From the NCBI RefSeq assembly GCF_009604425.1, contig NZ_WEGI01000006.1:1-64000 (forward strand): a DNA stretch of 64,000 nt. Reading direction: 5' to 3'. Of the stretch, positions 1 to 8,669 are shown piece after piece. Each line of letters starts with the position of its first letter. Position 1 is the first letter of the stretch. The notes under the pieces are model-generated. The model saw nothing but the letters and a program-made list of their open reading frames with translations, made no database searches and was not told where the DNA came from. The position numbers and the translations under genes are program-made. The stretch is from Nocardia aurantia. Its GTDB lineage: Bacteria > Actinomycetota > Actinomycetes > Mycobacteriales > Mycobacteriaceae.

Positions 1-60
1 ATGAGCAGCCTCGACCTTGTACTCGGCCGTGTACGAACGGCGCTTACGAGACGGAGGCAT
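1..60 (-). mobile_element. IS3-type transposase OrfA, N-terminus only (runs off window)
   Basis: The reverse strand starts at an ATG at 60 and encodes MPPSRKRRSYTAEYKVEAAH before leaving the window. A basic leader followed by SYTAEYKVEA matches the opening helix of IS3-family OrfA helix-turn-helix proteins. An AGGA lies about 8 bases upstream of the ATG. The element lies immediately beside the broken NlpC/P60 gene, so its insertion probably removed that gene's 5' end. Only 20 residues are visible, so the family call is tentative. Confidence 0.55.
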
Positions 61-101
61 AGCAGACATCCTTCCAGCAGGACCACGATCCTGCTAAATC
101 G

Positions 102-581
102 GTGTCCGCTGCACAGGGTGAACCTCACGGTGGGTCTGGACCGTTCGGCGAAGCGGTGGTCGCTTCGGCGTCCCGATGGATCGGGAAGGCCGACTATGCC
201 TGGGGTGGTGGCACCGTCGACGGGCCCTCGTCAGGTGGCGAGTATGGCATGTTCGATTGCAGCGGGCTGACCATGTACGCCGTCTTCCAGGCCGGCGGCG
301 GCCGCATCTGTCTCGGGCACTACACCCAGAACCAACAGGATGATCCACGCGCTGCCGTCGTCCCGTTCGAGCAGCGGGCAGTTGGGGACCTCGTCTTCTT
401 CACCGAATAAGGCGCAACCGACTCACATCATGTCGGCATCTACGCCGGACGCGATGCCAACGGACGCGACCTGGTCCTCATTGCCTCGGACTGCGGCCAG
501 AATGTCGAGGGCGAGCCGTTGACCGACTGGCAGGGTCAACGCTGGGATGGTTGCGTCTGTCATCCGGCTGTTGCGACCGTG
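102..581 (+). pseudogene. NlpC/P60 peptidase gene, 5'-truncated and split by an in-frame TAA
   Basis: From a GTG at 102 the frame encodes an NlpC/P60 fold with WIGKADYAWGGG, the nucleophile motif FDCSGL (Cys about residue 53) and GDLVFF. A TAA at 408-410 stops it. The same frame continues directly as GATDSHHVGIYAG, which carries the catalytic His, then LIASDCG and a GCVCHP tail. Nothing is shifted; one sense codon has become a stop. Such enzymes cut peptidoglycan stem peptides and normally have a signal peptide or an upstream domain. Neither is present, and the IS3-like element ends about 40 bases upstream. The 3' end is approximate because the frame runs on over the antisense tautomerase gene. 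Confidence 0.7.
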
Positions 582-1015
582 ACAAGGTGCTCGAAGGCGG
601 CGATGGCCGCAACCTCCGGCAGCCGCCGAATCGCGCCATTCTGCGCCCACTGTCCTTCGGACACTTCATGAATCACGCACGACGTCATAACCATTCGGCC
701 GTCGTCTCCTGCGGCGGCGACCGCCGCATCCTGGAGTTCCCTGGCGAACCGCTCCTTGCGGGCGCCGTCGAGTACGCCGGCACTGACCTGCCAGTCGATG
801 AATACACCGGCGACCGAGTCATCAACGGACGTGGCGGCAGAATAAAAGTGTCCCGGCGCCAACTCATCGAACAGCACCAGCGCCCTGATCCGCGCCTCCG
901 GTACGTCGGGCACCGATTCGGCGCGGCAGGCCGCCTCGGTCAGCGCCACCGCCAGTCGGGTGCGCTGATCGTCGTCGAAAGCGCTGGGCGTCAACGTCAC
1001 TCGCAGTAAGGGCAT
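560..1015 (-). CDS. tautomerase-superfamily protein
   Basis: This encodes 151 residues starting MPLLRVTLTPSAF. Proline directly after the initiator Met is the catalytic base of 4-oxalocrotonate tautomerase-like enzymes, which is why this ATG at 1015 is preferred to one ten codons upstream. The protein is about twice the length of a 4-OT monomer, so it is probably a tandem double-domain member; a second segment with a similar beta-alpha pattern begins near residue 75. The substrate is unknown. It stands alone, divergent from the GlxA-type regulator at 1109 with 93 bases between them. A second Pro1 tautomerase lies at 25424 but is not closely similar. Confidence 0.7.
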   Translation of the reverse strand: MPLLRVTLTPSAFDDDQRTRLAVALTEAACRAESVPDVPEARIRALVLFDELAPGHFYSAATSVDDSVAGVFIDWQVSAGVLDGARKERFARELQDAAVAAAGDDGRMVMTSCVIHEVSEGQWAQNGAIRRLPEVAAIAAFEHLVTVATAG

Positions 1016-1108
1016 GTCCACTCCTGATTTTCCGGTTGCTCTCATCCTGTCAGTTCGACAACGACAAACCAGTGGCAGGATTGACTAGTTCCTTGCATAC
1101 TTCGCCAT

Positions 1109-2068
1109 ATGCTCGGTATCGACCTGCTGATCCTGAACGACGCCAGTGCCGCTGCGGTCGGCGCGACGGTCGATGTCGTATCCGCAGCCAATCGCATCCT
1201 CGGGACGACGGAGTTCGATCTGCGCCCGGTGTCACCGACGCGCCGGGTGGCTCTGCGTGGCGGACTGGCCACGCAGGCCGACCCGCTCGCACGTGCGACT
1301 CCGCAGGCCCTGATCATCGCGCCGGGGCTGGGCGCCGCCGATGCTCAGGAGATCGACGAACGGCTCAGCCGGCCCGATGCGCACGTGGCGGCCCGATGGC
1401 TTCGCGACGCTGCCGCCAACGGAACCGAGATCGCGGCATCGTGCACTGCGGTCTTCCTCCTCGCCGCTGCGGGTGTGCTCGATGAGCGCCGGTGCGTGAC
1501 GACGTGGTGGCTGGGCACCGAGCTGGCGCGCACAGCGCCGGCTGCCCGGGTGGTCGTCGACGAGATGGTGGTGCACGACGGACCGATCTGGACGGCGGGC
1601 AGCTCCTTCGCGCACATCGACCTGATGCTCGCGCTGATGCGCCACCACAGCGGCGGCGCCCTGGCCGATGAGCTGGCCAGCCGCCTGCTGATCGATCAAC
1701 GCACCTCGCAGGCAGCCTTTCTCATCCCGTCACACCTCGCCGCCCGTGACGAGACGGTGGCTGAACTCGAATCCTATGTGCGTGCACATCCAGCAGAAAC
1801 CCATACCCTGGCTTCGATGGCGCGCCGGTGCGGGATGAGCGAACGCACACTCGCCCGGCGCACCGAGGGCGCCGCCGGGCTGAGCCCATTGCAGCTCGTC
1901 GCCCGAGTAAGGCTCGAGCGAGCGCTGCACCTACTCCGGACCACGCAACTGCCGCTGGAACAGGTGGCGGCGGCCGTCGGCCTCAGCGACCCAGCCAGCC
2001 TCCACCGGCTGGTAAAGAAACACACCGGCCGGTCGCCGGGGGCGACCCGTCCGAGTGCGCGGCACTGA
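1109..2068 (+). CDS. GlxA-type transcriptional regulator (DJ-1/PfpI + AraC HTH)
   Basis: This encodes 319 residues. Residues 1-165 form a class-I glutamine amidotransferase/DJ-1-like domain with LIIAPGLG and a nucleophile-elbow-like AASCTAVFLLA. Residues 215-319 form an AraC-type DNA-binding domain with LASMARRCGMSERTLARR and QVAAAVGLSDPASLHRLVKKHTG. Cytosolic regulators with this architecture often control genes next to them, here most plausibly the divergent tautomerase gene at 560. No strong ribosome-binding site precedes the ATG at 1109. The ligand cannot be read from sequence. Confidence 0.85.
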   Translation: MLGIDLLILNDASAAAVGATVDVVSAANRILGTTEFDLRPVSPTRRVALRGGLATQADPLARATPQALIIAPGLGAADAQEIDERLSRPDAHVAARWLRDAAANGTEIAASCTAVFLLAAAGVLDERRCVTTWWLGTELARTAPAARVVVDEMVVHDGPIWTAGSSFAHIDLMLALMRHHSGGALADELASRLLIDQRTSQAAFLIPSHLAARDETVAELESYVRAHPAETHTLASMARRCGMSERTLARRTEGAAGLSPLQLVARVRLERALHLLRTTQLPLEQVAAAVGLSDPASLHRLVKKHTGRSPGATRPSARH

Positions 2069-2085
2069 AGCCACCAGTGCTCCGC

Positions 2086-2225
2086 GCCTGTTCGTCGGCC
2101 CACGCGGCGTTGACCGTGCGGTAGCCGACGTCCTACTCGGCCTGCAGTTCCCGGCCCGGCCTGCCCGCTCTCGAGTCCCGGCGAATCGCCGCGTACAGCT
2201 TCGCCTCGGAGTGCTTCGGTGACAC
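2086..2225 (-). pseudogene. HTH transposase/integrase N-terminal remnant with internal stop
   Basis: From a GTG at 2225 the minus strand encodes VSPKHSEAKLYAAIRRDSRA, then GRELQAE, a TAG at 2135-2133, then DVGYRTVNAAWADEQARS. This pattern is familiar from short helix-turn-helix N-termini of actinobacterial transposases, where a Tyr codon usually stands at the stop. Nothing further downstream resembles the rest of a transposase. I read it as a scar; the family is from memory and not certain. Confidence 0.4.
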
Positions 2226-2313
2226 GAGTCCACTCTTACAAGCCGTTCCAGACGGATATCAGCCTGATCCTGTCACTACATATCACGTGATGCCAAAATC
2301 GCGAACACCACAC

Positions 2314-2355
2314 CTCACAGTGGCGGCAGGCGGGTCGTGAAATCGCCACTGTGAG
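2314..2355. terminator. 12-bp perfect hairpin between convergent genes
   Basis: CTCACAGTGGCG (2314-2325) and CGCCACTGTGAG (2344-2355) are perfect inverted repeats around an 18-base loop. The site lies between the 3' ends of the GlxA-type gene (2068) and the LuxR-type gene (2639, minus), so a bidirectional terminator is likely. There is no U tract. An insertion-sequence end is an alternative. The rest of the 2226-2638 spacer shows no supported gene. Confidence 0.5.
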
Positions 2356-2638
2356 TGGCTCCACCGATGGTGGCGCCGAATTCGCTGGAAGCACCGCACA
2401 TTTCGGTGCTGTGATGGAAACAGGAAGTAGTTGTTCAATCGGCGAAGCAAGACCTGTCGCACTCGATGCTTCATCCGGGTCGGACCGAACCCCGGGCAGC
2501 GGTCTCCACCGAATATCGTTGCGGTTGTGGCGCACCGAGCATCCGGGGCGCCGCACGCTGTCTTCCCTCCGCACCGTACCGAGCCACCAGGAACGGAGGT
2601 CGGCCGCGGCCCGCACCACGCTCGAAGGTGGCCCACCG

Positions 2639-5449
2639 TCACTCCGGATTCGCTGCGGCCCGGCGGGCGGCGAGCTCGGCGCGGGACCGGATGCCGAGCT
2701 TGGCGTAAATACGCGTCAGGTGGTATTGAACGGTCTTGACCGAGAGGAACAGTTCGGCAGCGACCTCCTTGTTGCTCCGCCCCACGGCCACGAGAGCGGC
2801 TACCGCTTCTTCCTGCGGAGTCAGGTCGTCGAAGCCACGCTGCATCCGGACAGCGTTCACTCCGCCGGCGGCGAGTTCGCGGTCACAGCGAGCGACATAG
2901 GTGTCCGCGCCGAGTGCGACATACGCATCGCGGGCCGTAGAGATCACCGCGTCGGCCTCGGCGCGCCGCCCGGCGCGGCGGAGTGCCTGCCCGAACGCGA
3001 AGTGCACGCGGGCGCGGTCGTAGCGCAGCGGCAGCGGCTCGAGCAGGGCGATGGCGCGGACGAAGCAGGCACGCGCGGCATCGATGTCACCGCGGTGTCC
3101 GTGCCAGCGGCCGCGGGCGTAAGCCAGCCGCGCGGTGGCCGAGCCGTGGTCGAAGGCGGCTGCGGCCTGCTCGTGCGGGCGCAGGAACGCGTCGGCGTCG
3201 TCCTGTCGGCCGGTGGCGACGAGCGCGTTGGCGTAGACGTCGGCCCAGGGCCAGTAGCCGGGCTTGTCGACCCATTCCCGAGCCCAGGGCTCGGTGAGCG
3301 GTGCCAGCGCGCGAAGGACGGCCGGATAGTCGGCACGGGCTTCGGAAAGGGCAGCCCGAGCGAGCGCTGCGGGGACGCGCATCATCTCGTACTCGCGGGC
3401 GCCGGCGTCGCCGGAGCGGAGGCAGCGTTCGGCGGCATCCCAGTCACCGCGCAGCGCGTGGATCTGGGTGCGGGTCCACTCCAGCAGTGGGACGAGCAGG
3501 CTCATCCCGGAGCGCTGGGCGAGTTCGACACCGGCGGTGGCGGTGCGCAACGCCTCCTGCCAGTCGCCGGACTGGAATTGCACGCGGGCGAGCCAGGCGC
3601 GCGCCCACAGCGAGATGCGCACCGATCCGCCGAGAAAGTCGATCGGCACCGCACTCTGCAACTCCTCCCGTGCCCGGTCGAGGTCGTCGCCCGCCAAGTG
3701 CAGCCACCCGGATGCCATCGTCACGCGCTGTGCCACAGGGCCTTCCGGCACGCGCTCGACGAGAGCCCCGTAGCCCTCGAGCGCCACGTCGATGCCGCGC
3801 AGCGGCGCGATGCCGAGGCCACGGATGGCAGCGGCCTCGACCGCGGTCGGGGTGTCCGGATCGACCAGCTCGATAGCGCGGTCGGACCACAACACCAGGT
3901 CACGGGGGCGGCAACGGACAAGGTGATGCAGCACGTAACGCTGAGCGATCAGCGAGGCCGTTGGGGCGTCCCGGGACGGATCGACCAGTTTCCACGCCCG
4001 CGCGAGGCGGCTTTCGGCCTCGGCCGGGCGACCGCGGACCACCGCGAGGTAGCCGAGCACGGCATTGCGCAGCGGAGTCTCGTGGAGGGATTCGAGAACG
4101 GTGAGATAGCGGGAGGCACGCGGGACCTCTCCGGCGCCGACCAGCGCGTCTACGGCGCGCATCAGTCGGCCTGCTCGACTCTCGTGCTCGGTGCTGGCGT
4201 GCGCGGCGAGCATGAGCAAGTCGCCGGCGGCCGCCCAGGCGCCCTGACGGGCTCGGTCGGCTGCGAGTTCGTCGAGTCCATTCGCCAGTTCGGCGTCCGG
4301 GCGCGGCGAGGCGAACCAGCGATGCCGCAACGCGACCGCGGCGTCCAACGTTGTTTCCGCGGCGCGGGTATGCAACTCAGCGCAGCGCACCGGACCGGCG
4401 TGGGCCAGGACCGCGCGACGCACCACTGGATCGGGCAGCCGTACCACTGTCGCGTGTTCGTCGAGGGTGATGAGCAGGCCCGCGCGGGCAGCGACGGCCA
4501 CGGCGCGGACGGTGTCGCCGACGCGCCCGACACGACCTGCGGACTCGACAGCGACGACGGGGGCCTGGCGGTCGGCGGCTTCCAGCACGGCTACCGAGTG
4601 CACGAGGTCTGTCGCGGGCTTGTCCAACCCGTCGAGCAGGGCGGACACCGCGCGGGCTGCGGTAGCGGGGGCGGGCAGCGAAAAGTACGGAGCGTCCCAG
4701 TCCGCCGGCGATACCTCGTCCAGCAACTCGACGACATTGCGGATCCGGCCGCCTGAGTGCCGGAGCAGCCGGTCGATCTGAGCGGGTGAGAACCCGAGCC
4801 CGCGTCCGTCGGCCAGCGCACCGACGTCGGCGGTGCCGATCGCGGTCAGGTGAACAATGTGATCGGCAGCGGCCCGAACCACGTCGCGTAATCGATCGGA
4901 GGGTTGCTGTGCTCCGGGATCGTAGGGGTCCGTATCGCGCCATCCGAGCAGCACCAGCACGCGTGGCGGATCCGGGCGCCGGCCCATGCTCACCAGCGTC
5001 TGCAGGGTGAAGGAGTCGACGTAGTGCGCGTCCTCGAGCAGAATCACCGCGTCCCAGCTGTCCGCTGCGGACTGCGCGAGGGCAGCACGCCACCGTTCGG
5101 CGGTCTTCGCCGGTGATTGCGGCTCGGGCACCACGATTCCGGCGAGGCCGTCGCCGGCCGCGGTCTCCCACGGCAGGCCGAGCAGCCGATACACGGTGGC
5201 GGCCCGGACGTCCCGGTCGATGCCGCAGTGGTCGGCGACGGCGCGCATGAAGGTCGTCAGGCCGCCGCCGGCGGGAGCGGTCACCACGACGATCGCAGAG
5301 GAACGTCCCGGTCGTGCTGTCCGGGCGAGAAGCTGGTCCAGCGCGGCGCGCCGGGCCGGCACCAGCGGGGGACCTGACCTCACCTGCTCACCATAAGGTC
5401 TCGATGTGCCCGAAATGTGCTGGTCCCTGGGACGCGGGGCGATTCGCAT
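2639..5449 (-). CDS. large LuxR-family ATPase-type regulator next to the ben genes
   Basis: This encodes 936 residues with the layout of a LAL-type regulator: an N-terminal AAA/STAND ATPase region, a long helical TPR-like middle (about 350-860) and a C-terminal LuxR HTH (about 870-930) with LTPQEEAVAALVAVGRSNKEV and SVKTVQYHLTRIYAKLGI. The P-loop reads APAGGGLTT (about 58-66), with Leu where the nucleotide-binding Lys is expected. The Walker B segment is VILLEDAHYVD (about 135-145). The ATG is 5 bases past the benCD stop, so it is probably the last gene of the ben transcript. LuxR-type activators of ben genes are known in corynebacteria, so a benzoate-responsive role is a reasonable inference. 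Confidence 0.85.
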   Translation of the reverse strand: MRIAPRPRDQHISGTSRPYGEQVRSGPPLVPARRAALDQLLARTARPGRSSAIVVVTAPAGGGLTTFMRAVADHCGIDRDVRAATVYRLLGLPWETAAGDGLAGIVVPEPQSPAKTAERWRAALAQSAADSWDAVILLEDAHYVDSFTLQTLVSMGRRPDPPRVLVLLGWRDTDPYDPGAQQPSDRLRDVVRAAADHIVHLTAIGTADVGALADGRGLGFSPAQIDRLLRHSGGRIRNVVELLDEVSPADWDAPYFSLPAPATAARAVSALLDGLDKPATDLVHSVAVLEAADRQAPVVAVESAGRVGRVGDTVRAVAVAARAGLLITLDEHATVVRLPDPVVRRAVLAHAGPVRCAELHTRAAETTLDAAVALRHRWFASPRPDAELANGLDELAADRARQGAWAAAGDLLMLAAHASTEHESRAGRLMRAVDALVGAGEVPRASRYLTVLESLHETPLRNAVLGYLAVVRGRPAEAESRLARAWKLVDPSRDAPTASLIAQRYVLHHLVRCRPRDLVLWSDRAIELVDPDTPTAVEAAAIRGLGIAPLRGIDVALEGYGALVERVPEGPVAQRVTMASGWLHLAGDDLDRAREELQSAVPIDFLGGSVRISLWARAWLARVQFQSGDWQEALRTATAGVELAQRSGMSLLVPLLEWTRTQIHALRGDWDAAERCLRSGDAGAREYEMMRVPAALARAALSEARADYPAVLRALAPLTEPWAREWVDKPGYWPWADVYANALVATGRQDDADAFLRPHEQAAAAFDHGSATARLAYARGRWHGHRGDIDAARACFVRAIALLEPLPLRYDRARVHFAFGQALRRAGRRAEADAVISTARDAYVALGADTYVARCDRELAAGGVNAVRMQRGFDDLTPQEEAVAALVAVGRSNKEVAAELFLSVKTVQYHLTRIYAKLGIRSRAELAARRAAANPE

Positions 5450-5454
5450 ATGGT

Positions 5455-8112
5455 TCAGCCGAGATCACCGCCGGCCACCGGGAGCACCGTTCCGGTGATG
5501 TAGGACGCCTCCGGCGAGGCCAAGAAGGTGATGGCGGCGGCCTGCTCGTCGAGGGTGCCGTAGCGGTGCATCGGTGAGCTGTTCAGAGTCTGGTCGATGT
5601 GGGCCTGGAACCAGGCTCGCTCGCGGTCGCCGCGCAGCTGGGGCGTGCCGCGCGAGATCCGGCGTGGCGGCGCTTCGGTACCGCCGGGAGCGGTGGCGAC
5701 CACCCGGATTCCCTCATCGGCATATTCCAGGGCGAGCGAGGCGGTGATGGCGTTGACCCCGCCCTTGGCCGCGGAGTACGGGATGCGGTGGATACCGCGG
5801 GTTGCCGCGGAGGAGACGTTAACGATCACGCCGGAGCGTCGCTCGACCATGCCGGGCAGCACCGCGCGGCAGGCCAGGAGGGTGGTCATGAGCGAGCGGT
5901 CGATCTCGGCGCGGATCTCGTGGTCGGTGAACTCGGTGAAGGGCTTGAAGTTGATCGCGCCGCCCACGTTGTTGATCAGCACGTCGACCCGGCCGTGCCG
6001 CTCGATCGCGCGTTCGATCAGGGTGCGGGCACCGTCGCCGGTCTCCAGGTCGCAGATCACCGGATCGGCGTCGAGTTCGCGGGCGAGCTCGCCTACCAGT
6101 TCGGAGCGGTCCGCCACCAGGAGTGTCCCGCCTTCGGCGGCGACCCGCCGGGCGACCTGGGCGCCGATACCCTGAGCGGCGCCGGTGACGATTATCACCT
6201 GGCCGCTGAACCGGCCCGGGGTGATGAAGCGCGGCCGGTGCTCGGCGGCGGTGGCGGCCATTGCCCGGCGCATGGTCTGCTTGGATCGCGACGCGTGTGC
6301 GGTCACCATTTGCCTGGCGCGTTCGCGGTCGCCGGCTTCGAATGCCTCGACGATCTCGACGTGGTCGGTGGCGCAGCGCGGATGGCACCAGGTGGCGTTG
6401 CGCAGCACCTCGGCCATTCGCCCTTTCACCCCGAGCGCCTGGTATGCCTGCAGCAGGTGGTCGTTGCCGGTGAGGCCGAACAGGTAGTCGTGGAAGGTGG
6501 CGTTGCTCTCGGTGTAGGCGGCGGCGTCGGTGAAGCGCTCGCCGTCGACATAGGGCAACGTCGCCTCCGCCAGCAGCCGATAGCCGGCCAGCTGCTGGGA
6601 GGTGAGCCGGCCCAGCGTCAGCTCGAGGGCGCCGAGTTCGAGGGCCTGGCGGGCCTCGAAGAGTGCGTCCGAGGACTGCACGTCCGGGTGTTCCTCGCCG
6701 ATCTGGTACCCGTCGGGCGCGGTGTCGGCGCTCGGCGCGACCGCCGGCTCCGGCTGCATGGCGTCGCCGGCGGACGGGAACATCTTCTGTCCGGCGATGG
6801 CGCGCGCGCCGGTGATCAGCAGATCGGCCTCGGCGTCGATGCCGATGAGCTGTCCTTCGGTGCCGGGAGCGGGCATGCCCATGAGCTGTCCGGCGATACG
6901 GCGCACGGTGTCGCCGGGATCGCTCGTTCGCGCCCGGCCGGGCCACGGTGCCAGGTCGGCGGCGGGCAGCAGGACCTGACCGGCGACGGCTCTGGCATCG
7001 GCCGCTTCCAGCAGCACCTCGGCAGGCGGAATTGTTTGCACCACAGCCACTTTCGCTTCATTACCGGTTCGGGCGTCGTTGCCCGCAACCGCGAGCGCGA
7101 ACTTCTCGTAGTAGAAGCCGGCGGGTTCGACTCCGGCGTCGGCCAAGTGTGTTCGTACCGATTCCACCATCCGGGGCGGCCCGCACAAATAGACGGCGAC
7201 GTTGCCGTCGTACAGGTGCTCGGAGCGGATCAGGCTCATCACGTAGCCCTTGTTCTCCGCGGTGCTGGCCGGGTCGGTGACAACGTGGTCCCAGGTGAGC
7301 CCGGGTAGTTCGGCCGCGACCTGTTCGATCTGGTCGAGCGCGACGAGGTCGTCGTCGGCGCTGACCCCGTAGATCAGGTGCGCGGTGCGGGTGCTGCCGT
7401 CGGCGCGCAGCTTGCGCAGCATGGACAGGATCGGGGCGAGCCCGGTGCCGCCGGCCAGCAGCAGCACCGGACGGTCGGTGTCGCGTAGGAAGAACGAGCC
7501 GTGGGGGCCGGTGAAGGTCAGCTCGTCGCCGACCTCGGCGCGGTCGGTGAGGTAGGTCGACATCGCACCGCCGGGCGTGATCTTGATCAGAAAGCTCAAC
7601 CGCTCCTCGTGCGGGGCGTTGCTGAACGAGTACGAGCGCCCGACCTCCGTACCGGGCACCGCGATGTTGACGTACTGCCCGGGCAGAAAGGCCAGGTCTC
7701 CGCGGTTGGGGATCTCGACCGCGAGCTCGACCGTGGTGGCCGAGAGCCGATTGAGGCCGACGACCGTGGCGGTGAAACTACTCGCCTGGGTCTTGGCGAT
7801 CTCGGAGGTGCTGGCGATCTGCAGCACCAGATCCGAGCGGGGCCGCATGCTGCACGGCAGCACGTAGCCGCGCGCGGCCTCGTCGGGCGCCAGGGCGTCG
7901 TCGATGTAGGTGCCGCCGTCGTAGTCACCGGATTCGCACAGCGCCTTGCAGGTGCCGCAGGCGCCGTCGCGGCAGTCCAGCGGGATGTTGATGCGCTGGC
8001 GGTAGCTGGCGTCGGCGACGGTCTGGTCGGCCCGGCAGGTGATGAACCGGGTCACGCCGTCCTCGAAGGACAGCGCCACCCGATGCGTGGTGACTTCGGT
8101 GTCGACGGTCAT
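5455..8112 (-). CDS. benC-benD: BenC-FCD-BenD fusion: benzoate dioxygenase reductase joined to dihydrodiol dehydrogenase
   Basis: One uninterrupted 885-codon frame. Residues 1-100 are a plant-type 2Fe-2S ferredoxin with Cys47, Cys52, Cys55 and Cys87. Residues 110-340 are an FAD/NAD reductase with RSYSFSNAP (159-167) and GGTGLAP (221-227). Residues 370-450 contain three related AGQ motifs (AVAGQVLLPA, RIAGQLMGMP, AIAGQKMFPS). Residues 484-615 are a GntR-type FCD ligand-binding domain without its winged helix, keeping candidate metal ligands Asn537, His541, His584 and His606. Residues 634-885 are an SDR with TGAAQGIG (643-650), NNVG and YSAAK (779-783), matching BenD. The reductase feeds electrons to BenAB and the SDR oxidises the diol to catechol. 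It lies 33 bases downstream of benB. Confidence 0.9.
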   Translation of the reverse strand: MTVDTEVTTHRVALSFEDGVTRFITCRADQTVADASYRQRINIPLDCRDGACGTCKALCESGDYDGGTYIDDALAPDEAARGYVLPCSMRPRSDLVLQIASTSEIAKTQASSFTATVVGLNRLSATTVELAVEIPNRGDLAFLPGQYVNIAVPGTEVGRSYSFSNAPHEERLSFLIKITPGGAMSTYLTDRAEVGDELTFTGPHGSFFLRDTDRPVLLLAGGTGLAPILSMLRKLRADGSTRTAHLIYGVSADDDLVALDQIEQVAAELPGLTWDHVVTDPASTAENKGYVMSLIRSEHLYDGNVAVYLCGPPRMVESVRTHLADAGVEPAGFYYEKFALAVAGNDARTGNEAKVAVVQTIPPAEVLLEAADARAVAGQVLLPAADLAPWPGRARTSDPGDTVRRIAGQLMGMPAPGTEGQLIGIDAEADLLITGARAIAGQKMFPSAGDAMQPEPAVAPSADTAPDGYQIGEEHPDVQSSDALFEARQALELGALELTLGRLTSQQLAGYRLLAEATLPYVDGERFTDAAAYTESNATFHDYLFGLTGNDHLLQAYQALGVKGRMAEVLRNATWCHPRCATDHVEIVEAFEAGDRERARQMVTAHASRSKQTMRRAMAATAAEHRPRFITPGRFSGQVIIVTGAAQGIGAQVARRVAAEGGTLLVADRSELVGELARELDADPVICDLETGDGARTLIERAIERHGRVDVLINNVGGAINFKPFTEFTDHEIRAEIDRSLMTTLLACRAVLPGMVERRSGVIVNVSSAATRGIHRIPYSAAKGGVNAITASLALEYADEGIRVVATAPGGTEAPPRRISRGTPQLRGDRERAWFQAHIDQTLNSSPMHRYGTLDEQAAAITFLASPEASYITGTVLPVAGGDLG

Positions 8113-8145
8113 GGCTCCCTGCTCCGGGCTGTGTGGGTGTTGTGA

Positions 8146-8667
8146 TCAGAAGTGGTAGACGTCCACCACGTGGTGGATGTAGTCGTTCTTCAGCACCACG
8201 GTCTTGCGCCGGATCAGTGGCTGTTCACCGCTGAAATCGATGGTGTAGAAGGAGGTTCCGTAATACGGGTCGACCGTCTTGTAGCGGAAGTACATGGTGT
8301 GCCAGTTGAAGCGCACGTCCACGATGTCGCCGCGGCGCTCGATCACCTCGACGTTGCTGATGTTGTGGCTGGTGCGCGGCTCCGGGATCGAGGTCGCCGA
8401 GGAGCGCTCGGTGCGGATCCGGAACACCCGGTCCTCGAGCCCGCCCTTGTTCGGGTAGTAGATCAGCGAGATGTCGGTTTGCGGGTTCTCCACCAGCAGG
8501 TCGTTGTCGTCCCATGCGGGCATCCAGTAGACGACGTCGTCGGCGTAGCACTCGAGCCATTTTTCGAATTCGCGGTCGTCGAGGTAGCGGGCCTCGCGGT
8601 AGAGAAACTGCACGATCGCGTTCTGGGTGATCAGCTTGGCGCCGGCGACGTTCTCGGTCGTGGTCAT
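8146..8667 (-). CDS. benB: benzoate 1,2-dioxygenase small (beta) subunit
   Basis: This encodes 173 residues, the usual length for ring-hydroxylating dioxygenase beta subunits. It has the cystatin-like fold pattern EARYLDDREFEKWLECYADD, VVYWMPAWDDND and a C-terminal basic strand RRKTVVLKNDYIHHVVDVYHF. The subunit packs against BenA in the hexamer and has no cofactor. The ATG at 8667 follows the benA stop by 2 bases, so the two are translationally coupled. Position and similarity agree on BenB. Confidence 0.92.
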   Translation of the reverse strand: MTTTENVAGAKLITQNAIVQFLYREARYLDDREFEKWLECYADDVVYWMPAWDDNDLLVENPQTDISLIYYPNKGGLEDRVFRIRTERSSATSIPEPRTSHNISNVEVIERRGDIVDVRFNWHTMYFRYKTVDPYYGTSFYTIDFSGEQPLIRRKTVVLKNDYIHHVVDVYHF

Positions 8668-8669
8668 TC

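Noticed and set aside
2351..4756. An 801-codon open frame on the plus strand opposite the LuxR-type gene
   Set aside because: It is an artefact of GC-rich codons on the other strand: no domain, no start signal, and composition follows the antisense gene exactly.
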